From VGBV01 sp963780395 (lineage in GTDB: Bacteria; Actinomycetota; Thermoleophilia; Solirubrobacterales; 70-9): DNA of 64,000 bases. Below are positions 43,951-52,699 of this stretch, piece by piece. Every line of letters begins with the position of its first letter. Position 1 is the stretch's first letter. The translations under genes were made by a program, and so were the position numbers. Under the pieces are notes generated by a model that did not search any database, was not told the origin of the DNA, and worked only from the letters and a program-made list of their open reading frames with translations. The stretch is taken from positions 103,016 to 167,015 of the forward strand of contig CAWABY010000013.1 of the NCBI GenBank assembly GCA_963780395.1, given 5' to 3'.

Positions 43951-45319
43951 GTGAGAGCTCTCAAAGCTTCGGCGCTGATCGGAACCACTGTCGTCGCGGG
44001 GCTGATCGGCGGCTGCGGTGGAGGAGACGACTCGACGGGCTCCACTCCCGTGCCCCAGCCCACCCAAGCCCAATTGGCGGCGGCCGGGCTGGACGAGCTC
44101 CCGCTCGCCCCCGAGAGCAAGCGGCTCGATCTCGAGGTGCCGCCCTTCTCCAACCCTACGGAGATCACCAATCCGCTCTGGCCCATCAGTGACCTGAAGT
44201 CGGTCGTCTTCAGCGGCCGGGTGGACGGCAAGCCCTTCCACACCGAGACCACCCTGCTTCCCCAGACCAGGGTGATCGAGTGGGCTCCCGGCCAGCAGGT
44301 CGAAACCCAGGCCTCGCAGTACTTCGCCTTCCTCGACGGGCGCATCGAGGAGGTCGCGACCGACTACTACGCGCAGGCCGACGATGGATCGGTCTGGTAT
44401 TTCGGCGAGGAGGTTTTCGACTACAACGAGCAGGGGCTCGTTGACAGCACCGAGGGCAGCTGGCTCGCCGGGAAGCATGGCCCCCCCGAGATGATCATGC
44501 CGGCGGACCCCCAGGTCGGCGACGTGCACCGCGCGGAGAACATCCCGGCGATCGCCTTCGAGGAGCTGACGATCAAGCGGGTCGACCAGACGATGCCCGG
44601 CCCCACCGGCCCGGTCGACGGGGTGATGGTGGCAAGCGAGCTCCACGACGATGGCACCACCAGCGACAAGGTCTTCGCGCCCGGCTACGGCGAGTTCTTC
44701 TCGGCCCACCAGGGCGACACCGAGGGGCTTGCCCTGGCGGTGCCGACGGACAGTGCTGGAGCTCCGCCGCCTGCCGAACTGGAGGCGATCGCCGGCAGCC
44801 GCGGAGCGAGTTCTCGACGCCGTTCAGGCCGGGAGGTGGGACGCGGCCGAGAGCGGCGCGGCGGACTTGGCCCGAGACTGGGCCACCTATCGCCAGGGCA
44901 AGGTCCCCCAACGCATCGCGGTCGAGCTGGATCGCGGCCTCGATGCCCTCGGGCCGGCGATCAAGGCGCGGGACCAGGCCGCGGCGGGCACCGCGGCGAT
45001 CGACGCCGCGCAGTCGACGCTCGACCTGAAGCTGCGCCACCAGCCCCAGGCCGAGGTCGATCTCGCCCGCTTCGAGCTCTGGGCCCGCCAGATCCAGGTG
45101 GACGCCGCTGCCGGGAACCAGGGCGGGATCAACGGGGACGTGGCCACGGTGAAATGGATCCGCGACCGCTTCGCCTCCGGCCTCGAGCCGGCGGACCTCA
45201 CCGCCATCGACGTGCACCTGGGCGCGCTGGGCGAGAGCGTGATCGATCAGGACATCGCAGCGGCGAGGGAAGAGGCCGCGAGCCTCCGCGAGACCCTCGC
45301 CGCGCTCAGCTCTCCCTAG
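43951..45319 (+). CDS. Lipoprotein of unknown function, apparent +1 frameshift
   Basis: This exported lipoprotein starts at GTG 43951 with a signal peptide and the lipobox LIGGC (Cys near residue 23). The main domain (residues 50-265) belongs to an uncharacterised actinobacterial family recognised by DYYAQADDGSVWYFGEEVFDYN and STEGSWLAGKHGPPEMIMPADPQVGDVHR. The frame is lost after LAVPTD near 44801. One base later the other frame continues AAAERVLDAVQAGRWDAAESG and runs as a helical C-terminal domain of about 170 residues to the stop at 45319 (SLRETLAALSSP). Dropping one base near 44802 joins the two parts into about 455 residues. Two separate genes are possible but no start site for the second is convincing. 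Confidence 0.65.
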
Positions 45320-45366
45320 CGGCGGAAGCAGTGCCAGCTGGCCGCGCCGACGCACGCTCGTGCGAC

Positions 45367-45395
45367 TTGGCGCGTGCCTGGGGCCGGGCTATACT
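45367..45395 (+). promoter_or_regulatory. Promoter of the rimP-nusA-infB operon
   Basis: TTGGCG (45367-45372), a 17-base spacer and TATACT (45390-45395) make the best sigma-70-type promoter in the window. A start near 45402 leaves a leader of about 90 bases before rimP. Confidence 0.65.
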
Positions 45396-45432
45396 CGCCT
45401 CCGGAACTTTTTTCGCACCGATTCGTGGTTCG

Positions 45433-45460
45433 AAAGGTGGGCGAGCGCCCGCCTTTTTTT
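45433..45460 (+). terminator. Intrinsic terminator inside the rimP-nusA leader (attenuator candidate)
   Basis: GGTGGGC (45436-45442) pairs with GCCCGCC (45447-45453) around a 4-base loop, extended by three A-T pairs, and is followed by seven T residues (45454-45460). It lies downstream of the strong promoter and 30 bases upstream of rimP, so it acts on the operon transcript itself. An upstream segment TCGC-ACC (near 45413) can pair with GGTGGGCGA and would disrupt the stem, a possible antiterminator. Confidence 0.75.
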
Positions 45461-45490
45461 GGGCCCTCGATGGGCCTCGGAAGGGAAGTG

Positions 45491-45985
45491 ATGAGCGACA
45501 AGGAGCTGGAGAGCATCCAGGGCAAGATCGAAGAGAGGCTGCGCGTGGCGAAGCCCGAGGTCGAGCTGCTCGCACTCGATCGGCCCGCGTCCGAGCGCCT
45601 GCGTTTGGTCATCGATCGCGCCGAGGGCGTCGATCTCGATCTCTGCGAGGACGTCACCAAGCTGCTCCGCGACCTGAACGAGGACTGGGCGCTCGAGGTC
45701 TCATCGCCCGGGCCCGAGCGTCCGCTGACCAAGCCCGAGCACTACGAGCGCTTCGTAGGCCACCGCGTGCGGGTCAAGACCCACGAGGCGATCGACGGGC
45801 AGCGCAGCTTCACGGGACTGCTCGAGAGCGCCGGCGACGACGCCGTCAGCCTGGCGCTGGACCAGGGGACCGTGACGATCCCGCTCGCATCGGTGCGTCG
45901 CTCGAACCTGTTGACCGACGAGACGGGTGAGCGCCTTGCACGCGCTGGAGACCCTGCTGGCGAACACGCGAACGGAGGTGAGTGA
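45491..45985 (+). CDS. rimP: Ribosome maturation factor RimP
   Basis: RimP helps assemble the 30S subunit. The 164-residue protein has LALDRPASERLRLVIDRAEGVDLDLCEDVTKLL, the diagnostic ALEVSSPGPERPLTKPEHYERFVG, and a C-terminal SH3-like domain (VRVKTHEAIDGQRSFTGLLES). The start is ATG 45491 behind GGAAGGGAAG. It heads the conserved rimP-nusA-infB order; the usual ylxR gene between nusA and infB is missing. The leader contains a terminator. Confidence 0.92.
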   Translation: MSDKELESIQGKIEERLRVAKPEVELLALDRPASERLRLVIDRAEGVDLDLCEDVTKLLRDLNEDWALEVSSPGPERPLTKPEHYERFVGHRVRVKTHEAIDGQRSFTGLLESAGDDAVSLALDQGTVTIPLASVRRSNLLTDETGERLARAGDPAGEHANGGE

Positions 45986-45988
45986 CGA

Positions 45989-47854
45989 GTGACCCAGGAG
46001 ATCGTTGACGCCGTCAAGGCGCTCGAGCAGGAAAAGGGAATCGACGCCGACACCCTCATGGACGCGCTGGCTGACGCGCTGCTGTCGGCCTACAAGAAGA
46101 CCCCAGGCGCCGCCAAGTACGCCAAGGTCGAGCTCGACCACGGGACCGCCGACTTCCGCGTGTTCGAGATCAAGGTTCCCGACGACCTCGAGCAGCGCTT
46201 GCTGGACGAGCAGTTCGAGGAGCAGCTCCAGATCGCCGAGGCGGCCGAGGCCGCCGGCGAACCCGTTCCCGAGATCCAGCAGACGGGGCCGACCGTCGAC
46301 CCCGAGACCGGCGAGCGCCGCGAGAGCGAGGAGCCCGAGGTCGAGCCCGAGCGGCTCGAGCCCTTTGCGGCCGAGCTCAAGACCCAGGACGTCACCCCCG
46401 ACGACTTCGGGCGCATCGCCGCCCAGACAGCCAAGCAGGTGATCCTGCAGCGGATCCGCGAGGCCGAGCGCGGGATGATGTACGACGAGTACAAGGACCG
46501 CGTCGGCGAGCTGGTCACCGGGATCATCCAGCAGTCCGACAACCGCTACACGCTGGTCCAGCTGCGCGAGCGCGTCGAGGCCCTGCTGCCCCGCTCCGAG
46601 CAGGTCTACAACGAGCGCTACGACCACGGGATGCGCGTCAAGGCAGTGATCACCGACGTCTCGGCCGAGAACAAGGGCCCGAGCATCGTCGTCATCCGCC
46701 GCAACCCCGAGCTGATCAAGAAGCTGTTCGAGCTCGAGGTCCCCGAGATCGCCGACAAGCTGGTCGAGATCACCGGCGTCGCCCGCGAGCCGGGCTGGCG
46801 CTCGAAGATCGCGGTCATCTCACACGCCGACGGAGTCGATCCGGTCGGCGCCTGCGTGGGCCCGCGTGGCTCGCGGGTGCGCATGGTCGTCAGCGAGCTG
46901 CGCGGCGAGAAGATCGACATCATTCCCTATAACGAGGAGCCGGCCCGCTTCGTCGCGAAGGCGCTCTCGCCCGCCCGCGTGCGCGAGGTGCTCGTGGACG
47001 ACGAGACCAAGGAGGCGACCGTGATCGTCCCCGACGATCAGCTCTCGCTGGCGATCGGCCGCGATGGCCAGAACGCCCGCCTCGCTGCCCGGCTGACCGG
47101 CTGGAAGGTGGACATCACCTCGGAGACGGAGTTCTCCCAGCAGGAGGACGAGATTGAATACGAGGGCGAGGAGGCAGCCGACGGCCGCTGTGCCGCGATG
47201 CTGACCACCGGCCGCCGCTGCCCCAACGCCGCGCTGGACGGCTCGCGATACTGCGGCCTGCCCCAGCACCAGGCACTGGCGCGATTCTCGACCAGCCAGG
47301 CGGCCGTGTTGGCGCCGTTGAGCGAGGACGAGGTCGCGGTGCTGGCCAACGCCGAGGCCGACGAGTCCGACGTGGCCGCGATCGTCGAGCGAGCCGAGGC
47401 CGAGTTCGTCGAGGCCGAGGCGGTCGAGGATGCCGCCGAGGATGGCGAGGAGACCGTCGAGGACGACGAGGCTGCCGAGGAGGCCGAATCGGTCGGCGAC
47501 GTCGAGGCCGAAGTCGAGGCCGAGGTCGAGGACGCCGAGGGGGCCGCCGAAGAGGAAGAGGCGGTCGAGGCCGAAGTCGCCGAACCGCCCGCCGCCGAGG
47601 AAGCCTCCGACGAGGAGCAGATCGAAGCCGAGGGCGCCGAGGAGGGCGTTGAGGAGGCCGCCGAGGAGATCGCGGCCGAGTCCGCCGAAGAGGCCGAAGT
47701 CGAGTCCGCTGAGGAGGGCGAGGCCGAGGTCGAGTCCGCCGACGAGGCCGAGGGAGCCGAGGCCACGGACGCGGCCGGAGCCGACGGAGCTGAAGCAGCG
47801 GACGCCGAGGAGGCGGCGGAGCCCGAAGCCGAGAAGCAGGAGACCGAGGGGTAG
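45989..47854 (+). CDS. nusA: Transcription factor NusA with zinc-finger-like insert and acidic tail
   Basis: NusA modulates pausing, termination and antitermination by RNA polymerase. The N-terminal polymerase-binding domain covers residues 1-130, interrupted by a long acidic insert. Then come S1 (residues 175-245) and two KH domains (VGACVGPRGSRVRMVV; LSLAIGRDGQNARLAARLTGW). After the KH domains residues 398-430 form a small Cys/His motif (GRCAAMLTTGRRC, then SRYCGLPQHQ) like those of DUF5763-type zinc fingers. A 180-residue Glu/Ala/Val tail completes the 621 residues. The start is GTG 45989 with GGAGGTGA upstream. The zinc-finger-like part is unusual for NusA. Confidence 0.94.
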   Translation: MTQEIVDAVKALEQEKGIDADTLMDALADALLSAYKKTPGAAKYAKVELDHGTADFRVFEIKVPDDLEQRLLDEQFEEQLQIAEAAEAAGEPVPEIQQTGPTVDPETGERRESEEPEVEPERLEPFAAELKTQDVTPDDFGRIAAQTAKQVILQRIREAERGMMYDEYKDRVGELVTGIIQQSDNRYTLVQLRERVEALLPRSEQVYNERYDHGMRVKAVITDVSAENKGPSIVVIRRNPELIKKLFELEVPEIADKLVEITGVAREPGWRSKIAVISHADGVDPVGACVGPRGSRVRMVVSELRGEKIDIIPYNEEPARFVAKALSPARVREVLVDDETKEATVIVPDDQLSLAIGRDGQNARLAARLTGWKVDITSETEFSQQEDEIEYEGEEAADGRCAAMLTTGRRCPNAALDGSRYCGLPQHQALARFSTSQAAVLAPLSEDEVAVLANAEADESDVAAIVERAEAEFVEAEAVEDAAEDGEETVEDDEAAEEAESVGDVEAEVEAEVEDAEGAAEEEEAVEAEVAEPPAAEEASDEEQIEAEGAEEGVEEAAEEIAAESAEEAEVESAEEGEAEVESADEAEGAEATDAAGADGAEAADAEEAAEPEAEKQETEG

Positions 47855-47862
47855 GCGGCCGG

Positions 47863-50160
47863 GTGGCGAAGAAACGAGTTCACGAGATTGCGAAGGCCCA
47901 GGGCACGACCAGCAAGGAGCTGCTGGCCGCCCTCAAGGCAGCGGGCGTCGAGGCGAAGGCCGCCCAGTCGAACGTCGAGGAGTCCGAGGCCCTGGCCGCG
48001 CTGAAGGCGGCCGGGTCGGCTTCCGGCACGGCGACCGCAACCAAGGAGAAGAAGCCCAAGGCCGCCGCGAAGCCCAAGGCCGCCGCGAAGCCCAAGGCCG
48101 GCGGCAAGCCGAAGGCTGACGGCAAGCCGAAGGCCGACGCGAAGGCCAAGAGCGAGGCGAAGGCGGATGGCGCCAAGTCCGAGCAGGCGGCTCGCCCCGT
48201 TTCGGCGCAGAAGTCCGACGGCGGGCCGAAGGCGGGCGGCAAGAAGCGCCGCCGCGTCGTGATCGACTCGCAGGCCGCCCGGCGCGACCACATCGCCAAG
48301 AACCAGCCCCCGCCGCGTCCACCCCGACGCCGCGGCGGTCGCCGCCGCAGGCCGCTGCTGGAGGAGCCCGAGATCAAGGCGCCGCAGACCGCCGAGGAGA
48401 TGCCGGCGATCAAGCTCAACTCCGGCGCGACGGTGCGCGAGGTCGCGGAGAGCCTCGGCCTCGGCAGCGCCGAGGTGATCAAGGCGCTGATGGAGGGTGG
48501 CGAGATGGCCACCCTGACCCAGACGCTCACCGACGAGTCGGTCGAGGCGATCGCCAAGAAGTTCGACCGGAAGATCGAGATCGTCACCGCCGCCGAGGAG
48601 GAGATCGAGGCGCCCGATGCCACGGACGACGAGGCCGACCTCAAGGACCGCCCGCCGGTCGTAACGATCATGGGCCACGTCGATCACGGCAAGACCTCGC
48701 TGCTGGACGCGATCCGCCAGACAGAGGTCGCGGCCGGCGAGGCGGGGGGAATCACGCAGCACATCGGCGCCTACCAGGTCAGCCATGACGGCAAGACGAT
48801 CACCTTCCTCGACACGCCGGGGCACCAGGCCTTCACCGCGATGCGCGCCCGCGGCGCCAAGGTCACCGATATCGCGGTGATCGTCGTCGCGGCCGACGAC
48901 GGCGTGATGCCGCAGACCGTCGAGGCCATCGACCACGCCCGCGCCGCCGATGTGCCCGTGATGGTCGCCGTCAACAAGGTGGACAAGGAGGGGGCCGATC
49001 CCAACCGGGTCCGCACCGAGCTCGCCAACCATGACCTCAACCCCGAGGAGTGGGGCGGGGACACCGTCTACGCCGACGTCTCGGCCAAGACCAAGGAGGG
49101 TCTCGACAACCTGCTGGAGATGATCGTGCTGGTCACCGACCTCGAGGAGCTCGGGGCCAATCCCGACGCCGATGCGTCGGGGACCGTGGTCGAATCGGAG
49201 CTGGACCCGGGCCGGGGGCCGGTCACCGGCGTGCTTGTCCAGCGCGGCACCATGCGCGTGGGCGATGCCGTCGTCGCCGGCGCGGTCTGGGGCAAGGTCC
49301 GGGCGATGCTCGATCATCGGGGCGAGCGCGTCGAGGCCGCGACCCCCGGGATGCCGGTCGAGGTGCTCGGATTCAACGGCGTCTGCGAGGCCGGCGAGCA
49401 CGTGCAGGTGGTGGAGAGCGAGCGCCGCGCCCGTCAGCTCGCCCAGGAGCGCGAGACCAGGCTCAAGTCCGAGCAGCTCGCCCGCCGCCAGGCCCGCAAG
49501 GTCACGCTCGAGGAGGTCTTCGAGCGGGCGCGAGAGGGCCAGCTCAAGGAGCTCAACATCGTGCTCAAGGCAGACGTCGCCGGCTCGCTGGAGGCGCTCG
49601 AGGACGAGATCGCGAAGCTGCCGCAGGAGCAGGTCCCGGTCAACGTCATCCACGCCCAGACCGGAGGCATCAACGAGTCCGACGTGATGCTCGCGACGGC
49701 CTCCGACGCTGTCGTGATCGGCTTCAACGTGCGCCCCCTCGCCGAGGCCCGCCGCGCCGCCGAGCGCGAGGGCGTGGACATCCGCACGTACACCGTCATC
49801 TACAAGGTGACCGAGGAGCTGCGCGCCGCGATGGAGGGACTGCTCGAGCCCGAGGAGGTGGAGCAGACCCTCGGCAGCGCCGAGATCCTGCAGACCTTCA
49901 AGGCCTCGAAGGTCGGCACGATCGCGGGCTGCCAGGTCAACGAGGGCAAGGTGACCCGCAACGCGCTCACCCGCCTGGTCCGGGACGGCACGATCGTCTG
50001 GAGTGGCAGGGTCGGCTCGCTGCGCCGCTTCAAGGACGACGTCGCCGAGGTCGAGGCCGGGATGGAGTGCGGCATCGTGCTCGACGGCTTCGCCGACGTC
50101 AAGGAGGGCGACGTGCTCGAGTTCTACGAGGTGAAGCAGGTCGAGAAGACCCTCGAGTAG
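47863..50160 (+). CDS. infB: Translation initiation factor IF-2
   Basis: IF-2 is the GTPase that places initiator tRNA on the ribosome. The 765-residue protein starts at GTG 47863. It has an N-terminal IF2N-like helix (RVHEIAKAQGTTSKELLAALKAAG) followed by about 100 residues of Lys/Ala/Pro repeats and an Arg-rich run. A second IF2N segment precedes the G domain. The GTPase motifs are MGHVDHGKTSLLDAIR (near residue 270), FLDTPGHQAFTAMRARGA and VAVNKVDKEGADP. Domains II-IV follow to EVKQVEKTLE. It lies 8 bases after nusA. Confidence 0.96.
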   Translation: MAKKRVHEIAKAQGTTSKELLAALKAAGVEAKAAQSNVEESEALAALKAAGSASGTATATKEKKPKAAAKPKAAAKPKAGGKPKADGKPKADAKAKSEAKADGAKSEQAARPVSAQKSDGGPKAGGKKRRRVVIDSQAARRDHIAKNQPPPRPPRRRGGRRRRPLLEEPEIKAPQTAEEMPAIKLNSGATVREVAESLGLGSAEVIKALMEGGEMATLTQTLTDESVEAIAKKFDRKIEIVTAAEEEIEAPDATDDEADLKDRPPVVTIMGHVDHGKTSLLDAIRQTEVAAGEAGGITQHIGAYQVSHDGKTITFLDTPGHQAFTAMRARGAKVTDIAVIVVAADDGVMPQTVEAIDHARAADVPVMVAVNKVDKEGADPNRVRTELANHDLNPEEWGGDTVYADVSAKTKEGLDNLLEMIVLVTDLEELGANPDADASGTVVESELDPGRGPVTGVLVQRGTMRVGDAVVAGAVWGKVRAMLDHRGERVEAATPGMPVEVLGFNGVCEAGEHVQVVESERRARQLAQERETRLKSEQLARRQARKVTLEEVFERAREGQLKELNIVLKADVAGSLEALEDEIAKLPQEQVPVNVIHAQTGGINESDVMLATASDAVVIGFNVRPLAEARRAAEREGVDIRTYTVIYKVTEELRAAMEGLLEPEEVEQTLGSAEILQTFKASKVGTIAGCQVNEGKVTRNALTRLVRDGTIVWSGRVGSLRRFKDDVAEVEAGMECGIVLDGFADVKEGDVLEFYEVKQVEKTLE

Positions 50161-50163
50161 AGG

Positions 50164-50463
50164 ATGGCCGCGTTCGTCTGCGTCGTCGAGGCGCACCTCC
50201 ACTTCGGGGAAGTCCAGGACTTGAAGGGCAAGCGCAAGCTCCTCAAGTCCCTGAAGGAGCAGGTCCGGAACCGCTTCGGCGCCTCGGTCGCCGAGACCGA
50301 GGGCCACGACAAGTGGCAGCGCTCGACCATCGTCTGCGCGCTCGTCGGCGATTCGCGGGTGGGGGATCGGGCCGACGGCATGGAGCGCTTCATCGAAAGC
50401 CGCTGCCCGGACGGCTGCACGTTCGAGCGCGACCTGCTCAGCCTCACCGACATCCGCGGATAG
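50164..50463 (+). CDS. DUF503 (YlxP-like) protein
   Basis: This 99-residue protein of the DUF503 family has a conserved start VCVVEAHLHFGEVQDLKGKRKLLKSLKEQVRNRFGASVAE, then STIVCALVGDSR and MERFIESRCPDGC. YlxP-type proteins lie between infB and rbfA in many bacteria and are linked by position to ribosome assembly; no reaction is established. It starts 4 bases after infB. Confidence 0.9.
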   Translation: MAAFVCVVEAHLHFGEVQDLKGKRKLLKSLKEQVRNRFGASVAETEGHDKWQRSTIVCALVGDSRVGDRADGMERFIESRCPDGCTFERDLLSLTDIRG

Positions 50464-50525
50464 GTTCACTCGCGGCCAGTGGGCGCGCGTGCGCCGTTCA
50501 CATGCCTGTTAACGTCAGCGAGGGG

Positions 50526-50858
50526 ATGCCAACCGCTCGAATGCGGCGCGTCAACGAGGTGATTCGCGAGGTCCTCGCTGCCGCGATCGCCACCGAACTG
50601 AAGGACCCCCGAATCGGCTTCGTGACCGTCACGGATGTGGACACCTCACCCGACCTGCGCGCCGCGCGCGTGTTCGTCAGCGTGCTCGGCAACGAGTCCG
50701 AGCGCGAGAGCGCTTTGGAGGGCCTCAGCTCCGCTCACGGCTTCCTCCAGGGCAAGCTCGCTTCGGAGATGCGGCTGAAGCGCACGCCGACCTTGACCTT
50801 TCACTACGACGAGAGCATCGAGCGCGGCGTCAGGCTTTCGGAACTGCTCGACGAATGA
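50526..50858 (+). CDS. rbfA: Ribosome-binding factor A
   Basis: RbfA is a KH-like 30S assembly factor. The 110-residue core has MRRVNEVIREVLAAAIATELKDPRIGFVTVTDVDTSPDLRAARVFVSVLG and LKRTPTLTFHYDESIERGVRLSELL. ATG 50526 is preceded by a GAGGGG run. An ATG at 50502 would add eight residues and one at 50541 would remove five. Its stop overlaps the next ATG by 4 bases. Confidence 0.93.
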   Translation: MPTARMRRVNEVIREVLAAAIATELKDPRIGFVTVTDVDTSPDLRAARVFVSVLGNESERESALEGLSSAHGFLQGKLASEMRLKRTPTLTFHYDESIERGVRLSELLDE

Positions 50859-51853
50859 CGAAGGCCGCGGCGATGGCCAAGAGCGATCTCGATCAGGTCG
50901 TGGAGGAGATCCGCGACGGCGAGCGTTTCCTGCTCACCACCCACGAGAACCCCGACGGCGACGCGCTGGGATCGCTGCTGGCGATGCACCAGGTGCTGGA
51001 GGCGCTGGGGAAGGACTCGGTCATGTTCCTGGCGGCGAAGGAGTTCCCGTTGCCGGTCGAGTACCGCTTCATGCCGCTGGAGGAGGTCTTCCATGAGCCC
51101 CCGGCGGACATGGCCGACCGCACGGTGATCTTCCTCGACTGCGGCAACGTCGATCGCATGCCTTTCGAGTTCCTCAAGAACGACGGCGCCAAGGTCCTGA
51201 ACATCGACCACCACCACGACAACACCCGCTTCGGCACGATCAACCTCGTGGACGTGGAGGCCTCGAGCACGGCCGAGATCGTCTTCGACCTGATTGCGAA
51301 GCTGGGGGTCGACCTGACCCCGGAGGTCGCGATGGCGCTGTACGTCGGCCTCGTCACCGACACGGGCAAGTTCATGTACGAGAACACCGACTCCCGCTCG
51401 CACCGGATGGCGGCGGCGCTGGTGGACGCCGGCGTAGACGTCAACGAGACCTATCGCCGCCTCTACGAGCACGTCCCGATCGAGAAGCTGAGGCTGGTCG
51501 CGCGCGCCCTGCAGAAGATCGAGGTGCACGACGACGGGGTGCTCGCGGTGACCTACATCTCCAAGCAGGACTACGAGGCGACCGGCGCCAGCGAGGTCCT
51601 GACCGAGGGGATCATCGACCAGCTGCGCACGCTCGACGGCACGCTCGTAGCGGCCGTGGTCCGCGACCAGCCCGAGCGGGGCCGCGCCGGCCGCAAGGTC
51701 AGCCTGCGATCGACCGACGGCCGTGTCGACGTCTCGGCGATCGCGCGGGAGCAGGGCGGGGGCGGGCACCAGCGTGCGGCGGGCTTCGGCACCGACCTCT
51801 CCTACGAAGAGGTCATCGAGTTCCTGCGCGCCCAGGTCGGCGCGCAGCTCTGA
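50855..51853 (+). CDS. nrnA: DHH-family nanoRNase/pAp phosphatase (NrnA-like)
   Basis: NrnA degrades very short RNAs and dephosphorylates 3',5'-bisphosphate adenosine. The 332-residue protein shows THENPDGDALGSLLAM (near residue 30), IFLDCGNVDRM, the DHH motif NIDHHHDNTRFG (near residue 113) and the DHHA1 motif GGGGHQRAAGFG near the end. It overlaps rbfA by 4 bases (ATGA). This position between rbfA and truB is common in actinobacteria. Confidence 0.9.
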   Translation: MTKAAAMAKSDLDQVVEEIRDGERFLLTTHENPDGDALGSLLAMHQVLEALGKDSVMFLAAKEFPLPVEYRFMPLEEVFHEPPADMADRTVIFLDCGNVDRMPFEFLKNDGAKVLNIDHHHDNTRFGTINLVDVEASSTAEIVFDLIAKLGVDLTPEVAMALYVGLVTDTGKFMYENTDSRSHRMAAALVDAGVDVNETYRRLYEHVPIEKLRLVARALQKIEVHDDGVLAVTYISKQDYEATGASEVLTEGIIDQLRTLDGTLVAAVVRDQPERGRAGRKVSLRSTDGRVDVSAIAREQGGGGHQRAAGFGTDLSYEEVIEFLRAQVGAQL

Positions 51854-51864
51854 ACGGCGAGGCC

Positions 51865-52699
51865 TTGACCGGCGCCCTGCTGGTGGACAAGCCCGCCGGG
51901 CCGACCTCCCACGACGTCGTCGCCCGCGTCCGCCGCGAGCGCGACGGCGCCAAGGCCGGCCACGCCGGCACGCTGGACCCCTTCGCAACCGGCCTGCTGA
52001 TCGTGCTTCTCGGGAGGGCCACCAGGCTGCAGCGCTTCCTGCTGGACCTTCCCAAGACCTACGTCGCCACGGCCCGCCTGGGTTGGCGCTCCAGCACGGG
52101 GGACCCGGACGGCGAGCTGACCGAGACGGGGAGGGCCCCCGCAGCCCTCGAACTCCCCACCGGCGAGGTCACCCAGCGGGTGCCGATGACCTCGGCCGTC
52201 AAGGTCGGGGGCGAGCGGCTGTACAAGAAGGCTCATCGAGGCGAGGCGGTGGAGACCCCAACTCGAACGGTCACCATCCACCGCGCGGAGCTGCTGAACT
52301 CCGACGAGGAGCGCGCCAGCTTCGAGATCGAGTGCTCCTCGGGCACCTACGTCCGCACCCTGATCGAGACCCTCGAGGACGCCTACTGCGAATCCCTGCG
52401 CCGCACGGCCATCGGCCCCCATCAGGTGCCAGACACCCCTGAGGAGGAAGTTTCCGTGGAGGCGCTGATGGCTTTCCTCCCGGAGGTGTTGCTCGACGAC
52501 GAGGAGGCAGACGCTGTCGGCCACGGACGCGCCGTGCGGGGCCGGGGGGAGGCGTCTCTGAACGAGGAACCAACTGCCGGAACTCGAGCCGCCTCCCCCC
52601 GTCCCCGCCAACCACCTCCGCCTGACCCACGATGGGCGCCTGATCGCAATCGCGCGGGCCGATGGTGAGAATCTGCGGCCCGAGGTCGTGCTCGCATGA
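51865..52699 (+). CDS. truB: tRNA pseudouridine(55) synthase TruB, apparent +1 frameshift near the end
   Basis: TruB makes pseudouridine 55 in the tRNA T loop. The body is intact: LLVDKPAGPTSHDVV, AGHAGTLDPFATGLL with the catalytic Asp, PKTYVATARLGWRSSTGDPDG, QRVPMTSAVKVGGERLYKKAH and SSGTYVRTLIETL. After LNEEPTAG the frame runs into Pro/Arg nonsense. One base later the typical end LRLTHDGRLIAIARADGENLRPEVVLA appears and stops at 52699, overlapping ribF by 4 bases as expected. Shortening the C6 run at 52595-52600 by one base restores it. The start is TTG 51865. Confidence 0.88.

Noticed and set aside
47420..47850. Repeated GCCGAGGAG-like units
   Set aside because: Coding repeats of the acidic NusA tail; not a regulatory repeat.
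48050..48150. Short tandem repeats of GCCGCCAAGCCCAAG type
   Set aside because: They encode the Lys/Ala/Pro-rich linker of IF-2, a normal feature of the family, not a CRISPR or mobile repeat.
47038..50469. Long minus-strand frame opposite nusA and infB
   Set aside because: Low-complexity mirror of the Glu/Ala and Lys/Ala codons of the plus-strand genes; no independent coding signal.
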